From Yamagishiella unicocca (taxonomy: Eukaryota > Chlorophyta > Chlorophyceae > Chlamydomonadales > Volvocaceae): DNA of 64,000 bases. The translations under genes and the position numbers were made by a program. The number at the start of each line of letters is the position of its first letter. Position 1 is the first letter of the stretch. The notes beneath the pieces were generated by a model. The model saw only the letters and a list, made by a program, of their open reading frames with translations. It was not told the DNA's origin and made no database searches. The DNA lies in contig BDSL01000011.1 in assembly GCA_003116995.1 (NCBI GenBank), positions 682,001 to 746,000 of the forward strand, read 5' to 3'. Of the stretch, positions 56,082 to 64,000 are shown piece by piece.

Positions 56082-59000
56082 ATGTCTTTCTCATTCCGCC
56101 AGACCATCGCAACGAACCGAGCATCAAAAGCTGACAACCTTTTCGCTGGCAGGTCTACATTGCGTGCGGATGAAAAGAAGAAGGAGGAACCCCCGCCTAA
56201 AAATAGCGCCCTACAGGCGTACTTAGCTAAGAATTACGACCTTGGTGATAAGGATGGAACAGAGACAGGGAAGCGTAAGAAGAAGAAGAAGCCTGCGACG
56301 GACGCCGGCGGCGCTATCCGGATTGTAGATCAGGATGTGTCCGGGTTTAACGCGCTGGACCCCAAGGGACGCGGGTCGCTGACAAAGCGGCGAGCAAACG
56401 TGGGCGACGAGGAGGAGGATGAAGAAGAGGGTGAGTCATCTCTGCGGTTAGGGGCGGGGGGTATGGGGCTCCTTCCATACACCGCGCGTCAATCTCTCAC
56501 CCCGCCGCCCGCCTGCCCGCTATTTCTCCGAAACCAGAGGCTCCTACGATTGCAAACCCGGAGGAGGCGGCCGCTTTGATAAAGCTGGCTGAAAAGGTGA
56601 CCGTGCGCCGAGCCCACTGTGACCCCTTAGGCTTGAGGGTGTATCCACCCGTTGACGACCCGCAGCTCACTATGACCGTGCAAACACCCTCCCGCGCGCC
56701 TATGGCGGACTGCCGCACCTACATTGTACCGTCTAGAGCGCATAGCTGACGCAACGCAGCCGCTGCATCTCTCTTTGCACGGGCGGAGGTGGTCTGCATA
56801 CCGAGTTGCCGCATACCGACCGGCCACGTTTGCGTACGACAGGCGAAGAGTGGATCTGGTTGGATTCCAGCGGCCGAGGCGGGGGCACGAGCAGCGCCTG
56901 CTGGGCCCAGCAGACGACGAGGCAGCCCGGAGGATGCGTCGCCGCCACGGCGTGGTGGTGGCGCGCGGCAAGCCAGCCCGCAGGATGCGTCGCCGCCGCG
57001 TCGCCGCCAGCGGCACGACAGCCCGGAGGACGCATCGCCGCCACGGCGTGGTGGCGGCGCGCGGCAAGCCAGCCCGCAGGATGCGTCGCCGCCGCGTCGC
57101 CGCCAGCGGCACGACAGCCCCGACGCGGCGGCACCAGCACCTAGGCGAGCCAACATCCCCGACGCGTCGCCGCCCAGGCGGGTTGTTCGCGCAGACGCCT
57201 CACCACCCAGGCGGCGTGCCCGGCACGACAGCCCGGAGGACGCATCACCGCCCAGGCGAGGTGTACGGCATCAGAGCATAGAGGCGTCGCCGCCGCCGCG
57301 GGGTGGGACAGCACGACAGGCCAGCCCGGAGGATGCATCGCCGCCGCGTCGCCGCCAGCGGCATGACAGCCCGGACGCGGCTGCACCAGCACCTAGGCGA
57401 GCCAACATCCCCGACGCGTCGCCGCCCAGGCGGGTTGTTCGCGCAGACGCCTCACCACCCAGGCGGGGTACGCGACGCGACAGCCCGGAGGACGCATCAC
57501 CACCCAGGCGGGGTACGCGGCCAGACGCCTCGCCACCCAGGCGTCGCGCCCGGCACGACAGCCCGGACGCAGCACCACCCCGCAGACCACCGGGCCCAGG
57601 AGCAGGGGCAGGGGCAGGGGCGGGCGGCGGCGTGGGTCCAGGCCGGCCGCACCAGGGCCCTCCCGAGCGGATGGGTGACGGGACGGCCGCGGGCTTGGTG
57701 AGTGCGCAGCAGCTGGCGGTGGACATAAAGAAGCAGCGGGAGCAGGCGGAGGAACGCAGGTGGGTTTCGGAGCGCTTGGACCGCCGCAGCCAGCACGTAC
57801 CAGCGCCCTGTGCAGCTCCGGGCCGGTGGCCGAGGGACCTCAGTGCGCGTTGCCGTTGTCGTTATTGTCGTTGGCAAAGATCGCCAGGCGGGATCGGGGG
57901 GCCACGGGCATGTGTGACGAGCCTACAGCGTCTGGCGCTAGGCAACGTAGCCCGGCCTCGCAGCTGAGCTCCGTAGCTGGACCTTGGACCACGAAGGCGT
58001 TGGCGACGTGCCAGTGTGCACTTGGGTTCGTGAGGACACGCGCGAGTGCTGCTGCTGCTGCTCGAAACTGTCCCCGCCGGACCTTCCCTATGGTTGTGGC
58101 CGCAGGCGTAATGCTGAGGGCCGCGGAGCTCAGACCGTGTACCGTGACAAGGCGACTGGCCGCGTCATGACAGCGGACGAGGCCCTCCAAGCAAAGGTAG
58201 GCCTTGGGGAAGAAAGCCTATGAGGATACGCCTCAGCCTCTGTGAAGAAGCCTCTGAGAAGAAGCTCTGGCAAAAAGCCTCTTGAGAAGAAGCCTCAAAG
58301 GAGCCTCTGGGGGGCCATTGAAGAGCCTCTTCTGAGCCCCTAAGAAGCCTCTGTGTTAGGTCGTTTGGAGCGCACATGGACCCCTGCATGCCGAACTCGC
58401 CCTGGAGGGCCGCGACGCCGCCCTGCACGGCATAGGAGCCTGCAGTGCGCCGGGTGGTTTCGGAGCCCCTAAGAAGCTTCTGTATTAGGTCGTTTGGAGC
58501 GCACATGACCCCTCAATGACGAACTCCACGCCGGGTGGTTTCGGAGCCCATCGCGGCATTGCCGAGGAATCTGTCTTTTTTCTCCCTGTTGAGTGCAGGA
58601 AGACGAGCGGGCGGCACGGAAGAAGCCCAGCATCTTCGATGAAGACCAGACGCTGGAGTGGCGAGGGGGGCTGGCGCAGAAGCGGGAGGCGGAGGAGCGC
58701 AAGCGGGCCGCGCAGGAAGAGGTGGGGCTTGGGTCGGTGGGGATACATGAACTTGGGCGGGGCACTGTGCACGAAATGGCCCCCCCATCGACGCACGGAG
58801 AGGGACAGGGTAATGTGCTTGCCGCGTGTATGGTTGCAACGGCGTGTCCTTGCATCGACGGATCAGGACTAAAACGGAGCGCGTAAGTGGGTTCATTTGG
58901 GCAGAGTACGCGTCCACACGATCAACACGGGCACGGGGGTCAGTTCCGGTCCTAGCTCCCGGAGGCTGTTGCCGGCGACCTGGGGGTTGATGCCAACGAC

Positions 59001-60249
59001 CTGGAGGTTGATGCCGACGACCTGACAAGCGAATCCTAGGGCGCGGGGGGGCGAGGATTCACCGCTGGATTCGCGTATGGATTCCCGGCACACGAAACGC
59101 CGCCACAGACCTCACCTGGGGAGCCAGACTTTGCGGGCGGGCGGTGGCGGGTAGGTGCGTCACCTGCCTGGCACCCCACCTCCAACCGCCTCCCGCCACT
59201 CACCCAAATTAGTGGTAATTTGAGATTACCAATTGATCTTACCAGGCCAGCAAGCCGTTCGCCCGTGCGGACATGGACGACCACCACGACGCGGCGCTGC
59301 GCGAGCGCGTCCGCTTCGGCGACCCCTTCGCGCACCTGGCGCGCCGCAAGCAGCCCTCGGGCGCGGACGCGCTGCTGGCTTTGACGGAGCAGTACGACCC
59401 AGACAAGCTGAGCAAGTCGGGTAGGTGGCTGCTGCGTCTAGTCGGGAGGGGTGTGGACAGCGGGGTTTGCGTTGCTGTTGTCGTGGCTCTGCTAGGTTCA
59501 CACGACAACAGTTGCGCGTGGGCGGGTGGTATGTGGTATGCGGTGGTCTGGCGAGGCAGCGCAGCCGTGTCGTTTAGTTCACATGTTGACTCAACCAATA
59601 CCAGCACCGCCAAGGGGCGACTGGGAACCGTAACCCGCAGAACGCGCTGCCAGAACGGTTAACTGTGGGATTTCGCGGCCTGCGTTAGCCGCTTCGCCGG
59701 TGCTTTGTAGTGACCGGCTTGAGGGCTATTTACTCCGCTGTCCCCTCCTTGTCCGTGTGCACATCAGGCTTTAAGATCCCGCAGGAGGTGCCTCCGCACA
59801 GCTGGCTGAAGCGAGGGGTGGCCCCCGCGGCGAACCGCTACAACATCCGACCCGGCCGCCATTGGGACGGTGTGGATCGTAGCACCGGCTTCGAGAAGCA
59901 GATGTTCAAGTGAGTCACAGTCACGTCTAGGCTTCCGACGTTCCGAGCTTCGTCGTGCGTCCTCGGTAGCTGCGGGTGATGCACCTACGGAAAGCATGCC
60001 GCTGCCGCGTACTGTGTGGCTGCGCTAGGGCGCAAAGGAACAGCAAGTCAGGCTAACTGCTGTTCGCCTGGCGCGCACTGTACGTGTGCTTTCCGACTGT
60101 TCCCATCCCGCATCTAAAACGCGCGCACACGTGCCAATAGTCCGAAGCAGCGCATGACCAGCTGCACCCTCCTCATTCGCTGCAGGCACCAAAACGCGCG
60201 AGCTGCAGCGGAGCTGGAAGCGAGGCTCTGGAGCATGAGCGATATGTAG
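56082..60249 (+). CDS. BUD13: BUD13 homologue, RES-complex pre-mRNA splicing factor
   Basis: BUD13 (yeast Cwc26) works with Snu17/RBMX2 and Pml1/SNIP1 in the RES complex, which binds the activated spliceosome. Exons read: 56082-56430, 56538-56596, 56843-57759, 58106-58196, 58599-58721, 59246-59420, 59768-59909, 60186-60249, about 639 aa, all joins in phase. The N-terminus has [13 protein letters not shown] and a KRKKKKKP stretch, as in other BUD13 proteins. The middle (exon 3) is an array of Arg/Ser/Pro units of the (H)[10 protein letters not shown] type known from human BUD13, here amplified. The conserved C-terminus shows [63 protein letters not shown] and TGFEKQMFK, with a final WSMSDM similar to the usual ending. 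The exon 2 to 3 join in the variable region is the least certain. Confidence 0.95.
56925..57590 (+). repeat. Coding repeat array of BUD13 (SPPRR units)
   Basis: About twenty DASPPRR-type units lie in one exon. Higher-order duplications are visible: a unit of about 110 bp (GGCGTGGTGGTGGCGCGCGG and following) occurs at about 56950 and 57045, and a stretch beginning GACGCGGCGGCACCAGCACC at 57122 recurs with one change at about 57374. The latter is followed in both places by the same GCCAACATCCCCGACGCGTC segment. Confidence 0.85.
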
Positions 60250-62178
60250 TGAAGTACGACGCGCGCATGTGGGTGTTTGCCCAGAGGCATTGTGTATCGG
60301 GAGCTGGGTGGAATAGGATGGCTGTCCTGGAGGCCCAGGGTTGGTAATATTTTGCCCCGTGGGTCCACTTGACTCTTGGCTCGTTTGAGTTCACATTCTT
60401 GCATATGACCTTGTTGGTTGGTACGATTTGAACTGAACGCGCCTGACGGCCCGGGATCCTGATCGGGTAGGTATCGTGCATTATCTAGGGAGACATAAAC
60501 CGATATACGGACCAGCATCGACCAGTTGATCTTTTTTTGTTGGTTGCTGTGGTGTGCGAGGATTAGGGGACGGAGGCCGTTAATGTGAAAATTGTGGGTG
60601 TATTTGCAAACGTAACACCGGTACGTTCCAAGACCAACCAAACCACTTTGCTGAATCAGCTCGTGATACTGTGTGCTGTGAAACAAGTTTATCATGGCAG
60701 GCTTCCATCAATAAATTACATGACTTCCTAACGTGCTGAGGACGGTTCTCACGAGTACTGCTTGACTCCTTACAAGAACTCTAGTGAAACGGGAAGTGCA
60801 TTAACTCGCATCCGTCATATTCTTGCGGTTCCAAGTTACGCTCGGAGGCCTCGCATGAGCCACACCATGAGCCACACCATGAGCCACACGCCAGCCTAGC
60901 AGGCGCAACGCATTCACACAAGTACAATTGTGAGAGAGACTATTCGGGTTAGTATCGCAGATCACTCCTTCGCGCGTGTTGACACGCCTTCATGCGTGCA
61001 CTGTCAGCAAACGCCTCACGCAGCACTAGGCGCAATTCCCATCCATAAGGCCCCCAGTCATGATGTCATACATGACATGACACCTTGCATTTGCATGGCC
61101 CTTGACAGGACGGCCGCGCAGGGCCAGTCGTACAGCAAGGCACTGTAAATCAATAGGGGTGAGACCTCCAAACCCCGTCCGCCCCCACCGTCTGCATGGA
61201 AAACTGCATCGTTGAACCCCCGAAACACGTACCCCGACATCCCTTCGCCGCAGCCTAGACTCATGCATGGGCCGTAAGCACTGCGGCTCTGCACCACCCC
61301 CAGGAGACGCAAACCAGCATCCATGATTTCAGGCAAATCCTGCCGAGGTCGGAAGAGCAATACACGTTCCCGTCAGCCAACAATCTCTGCATTTCTAGGG
61401 GTAAGTTCGTAAGTAAAGATGCCAGTCGGCCTGCGCTAACTCGGGAGCGAGCAACGTGGTTCAATGTGAAAATACAGCGCGCCAGTAGTACTGCTGACGG
61501 TCTTGGTCACAGCAACCGTAACCACGACCACAGTGTTTTGCTACCAGCAAAGGATCTCGTCGTACTGTCGTAACGCAACGGTCACTTCGAGCGGGAGGCT
61601 TGGTACGGCTCGTCAGCAAGGGAAGACAAAGAAGGTGAGGTGGCCACCGATCACCGGCAAGTGATTTGATACGGCTACCGACGGGGGTCTGCGCTGCGCT
61701 TCAGGACAACCGACGGGGGTCTGCGCTGCGCTTCAGGGCTACCGACGGGGGTCTGCGCTGCGCTTCAGGACAACCGACGGGGGTCTGCGCTGCGCTTCAG
61801 GACAACCGACGGGGGTCTGCGCTGCGCTTCAGGACAACCGACGGGGGTCTGCGCTGCGCTTCAGGACAACCGACGGGGGTCTGCGCTGCGCTTCAGGGCT
61901 ACCGACGGGGGTCTGCGCTGCGCTTCAGGGCTACCGACGGGGGTCTGCGCTGCGCTTCAGGACAACCGACGGGGGTCTGCGCTGCGCTTCAGGACAACCG
62001 ACGGGGGTCTGCGCTGCGCTTCAGGGCTACCGACGGGGGTCTGCGCTGCGCTTCAGGGCTACCGACGGGGGTCTGCGCTGCCCTTCAGGGCTACCGACGG
62101 CGGTCTGCGCTGCCCTTCAGGGCTACCGACGGGGGTCTGCGCTGCCCTTCAGGGCTACCGACGGCGGTCTGCGCTGCC
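60250..62178. other. Intergenic region between convergent genes
   Basis: No gene is supported in the 1.9 kb between the BUD13 stop and the stop of the minus-strand gene. It includes three copies of ATGAGCCACACC near 60856-60892. The last 500 bp is the 32-bp minisatellite. The rest is unique-looking sequence of lower GC. Confidence 0.6.
61673..62178. repeat. 32-bp minisatellite, about 16 copies, abutting a stop codon
   Basis: The unit is ACCGACGGGGGTCTGCGCTG followed by CGCTTCAG and either GACA or GGCT. Two unit types alternate irregularly, and the last few copies carry extra changes (CCCTTCAG, ACGGCGG). The unit has no stop in any forward frame, which creates a false 290-codon open frame. 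The array ends at the TAG (62179-62181) of the minus-strand gene and so forms the start of its 3' UTR. Confidence 0.92.
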
Positions 62179-64000
62179 CTACGGTGCGGACGATGCCGTT
62201 GCGGGCGCAGCGTTCCCCATGCCCTCAGCGCCTGCGGATGCGCCCCCCGCCGCCACCGCCGCCGCCGCAGACGCCGAAGCTGCCGCCACAGTTGCCGCGC
62301 TGGCCGCCAGTCGCTGCGTGATGGCCTCCACCAGGCGGCTGATGCCCTCCCGCCGCGACTCGCTGAAGAAGGTCGACACCGCCGCGGGGCAGTCGTAAGA
62401 GCTGCTCACGCCGTTGTTGGGCAGCGTCACGAGGACCTGTCGTGGTGTGAGGGCGAAAGAGTTGGCGAGGAATGGCGGAAAATGGCGGAAAATGGAGGCA
62501 GATGGAAGCAAATGGCGGGAGTTAGGCATAGGATGTAACCGGGAACCCTTACACGGTGCCGGCGCCACTACGTGCTCGTCCAGGGCCTTACGACGGAGCA
62601 CGCTCAAGGTGGAACGCGAACTGTCCCCGCCGACCCATAACACATCAAGAGGCTTGAGCTGCGGGCCGCAGCACCGCTTCCCTGCCTCACGCCCCTCCCG
62701 CCCGCGCCAGCACTCACCCTGTCGACGGCCTTCTTCGCCACCGCCTTGAAGGTCTCCCGCGTCAGCTTGTTCGCTCTCCAAGCCGGCTTGAGCGCCTCCT
62801 TAACGTGCTCCGTCACCGCCTGCCGCAGCACGCCCCCCTCACAGCCGCTGCCGCTGCCGCCAGCCGCCGCCGTCAGCGCTTGCGCCAGGATGCCTCCGGG
62901 CACCCAACCACCAAACCCGCCGCCGCCGTCGGCAGCAGCATCCGCCGCGCGAGTGCTGCCGCAGCACGCCTCCCCAACCACCTCAGCAGACGCGTCCACT
63001 TCCAAACGCGTCGCCTTCCTGCCGTCTGCCCGGTGGGCCGTATCCTTCCGCGTCAGCTGCGCTCCGAAACCCGCTTCCCCCAGATCCGTATCCCCGCTGG
63101 CGGCTACACTCCCGGCCTCCGCGACCAGGTCCACTGCTAGCCAGCCGCCCAGGGGGCACGCGCCCAAGGGCATTGGGGGGTCGGCGAAACATGCGAGACC
63201 CGCGGTGACAGCAGGTGCCGAGGAGCTGCTGCCGCCTGCCCCACAGGACGCCGCGTTCAGGAGCGCGGCTGAAGCCGCCGAGACCAGGCGCGGGTCCAGA
63301 AGCGCCGCCGGCTCGAGCAGCAGCTCGGCGTCGTCCACGCCCTCGTCCGATCTGCCCGCCACGCTATTGCCGCCGCCGTCGATCCCACCGGAGCTGGGCG
63401 CGTCGACGGCGCCGTTGGACGCTGCCACGTCGGCGACGACCCGCGGGTCGGCTGCCCGCACCGCCGTGACGCCCGAGCCCGAGGTGCCCGACGACGCCGG
63501 CGCAGCCGGCGCCGCCACGGCCGCCGCGCCGCTGCCGCCGCCGCCATTAGTGTTATTATTGTTGTTGTGGCTGCTCGCGAATCTTTCCCCCAGCGGCGGC
63601 TCAGGCGGGTGCTGCCCCTTGGGCGTCCCGTTGGACGAGCCAACTGCCACGGCGGGCCTGGAGCTGTACGGTATCGCCGTACTGACGGCCGGCGCCGCCG
63701 CCGCCGGCGATCTGCCGGCGTCGCTCATGGGCACGTCGCCTTGCTTGGCCCGGGGTTGCTGGGACTGTTGCTGCTGCTGCTGCTGCTGCTGTTGTTGTTG
63801 CTGCTGCTGCTGTTGTTGTTGCTGGTGCGACTGCTGCTGCGTTTGTTCCACGGCAGCCGGGGCCGAGCGCCTGTCGGGGTGAAACGGCGGCGCGCACGAA
63901 GAGGTCAGACAGTGGCTTGCCCCTTCCCCGCGGCTCCCTCCCAAGCCTTCCGGGCAGGTCAACAGGTCATCCTCAGCCGCGTGTGGCGGCACCACTAGAC
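62179..64000 (-). CDS. 3' part of a gene with a C-terminal domain like plant CCCH zinc-finger proteins
   Basis: Two exons are seen: one from the window edge to 62718, then 62436-62179 with TAG at the end; the join is in phase. The first exon is mostly low-complexity: a Gln run (63763-63845, mixed CAG/CAA), Ala/Ser/Gly-rich stretches and short conserved-looking islands. The last 100 residues hold VTEHVKEALKPAWRANKLTR, ETFKAVAKKAVDRV and FFSESRREGISRLVEAITQR. This order matches the C-terminal domain of plant CCCH zinc-finger proteins of the C3H38/C3H55 type (a VKE.LKP...K..+K.VDKV helix, then a K..KLVE helix), recalled from the family rather than searched. The CCCH motif, if present, lies beyond the window. 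RNA binding is inferred only from that resemblance. Confidence 0.6.

Noticed and set aside
61666..62538. A 290-codon plus-strand open frame and a possible CRISPR array
   Set aside because: The frame exists only because the 32-bp unit lacks stops in all forward frames. The units are contiguous with no unique spacers, so it is a minisatellite and not a CRISPR array.
62746..63882. 378-codon plus-strand Pro/Ser/Cys-rich frame
   Set aside because: It is the antisense of the CCCH-like exon; the minus frame has the conserved C-terminal helices.

Overview
The window is nuclear DNA of a chlorophyte green alga, most likely volvocine (Chlamydomonas/Gonium/Volvox group). The reasons are GC-rich coding sequence, genes cut into many short exons with GT-AG introns of about 100-600 bp, long Ala/Gly/Gln/Ser low-complexity inserts in conserved eukaryotic proteins, many minisatellites, and a nucleus-encoded bacterial-type release factor RF3. 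The species cannot be told from the sequence alone. Gene models were built by hand from protein resemblance, splice sites and codon phase. All internal exon joins listed are phase-consistent, but boundaries could be off by a few bases.

Layout: (1) 12-7575, + strand: RF3/PrfC-like translational GTPase in 17 resolved exons, probably plastid-targeted, with one possible upstream exon at 12-263. (2) 9838-14639 and 17678-23870, + strand: two diverged tandem paralogues. They encode multi-pass membrane proteins with a central region resembling the non-DNA-binding half of plant SPL1/SPL12 (and algal CRR1) proteins, but with no SBP zinc-finger domain. They share a 167-bp block that is identical base for base. 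(3) 23871-28706: mostly non-genic, with a small inverted-terminus element that encloses an orphan exon. (4) 28707-33386, + strand: SLC30A9/ZnT9-like cation transporter of the CDF family. (5) 35546-55640, - strand: a complete 33-exon gene for a very large (about 2,690 aa) TRAPPC10/Trs130 subunit of the TRAPP II tethering complex. (6) 56082-60249, + strand: BUD13 (RES complex, pre-mRNA splicing), divergent from TRAPPC10 across a 441-bp shared upstream region. (7) 62179-64000, - strand: 3' part of a gene whose C-terminus resembles that of plant CCCH zinc-finger proteins. Its stop codon abuts a 32-bp minisatellite.

The genes do not form one pathway; they are ordinary nuclear neighbours in translation, membrane traffic, splicing and metal transport. 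The most unusual features are the SBP-less SPL1-like membrane protein pair with its identical patch, a dispersed short repeat family seen only inside introns, and minisatellites that begin at or just beyond 5' splice sites, in two cases copying the splice donor itself several times.
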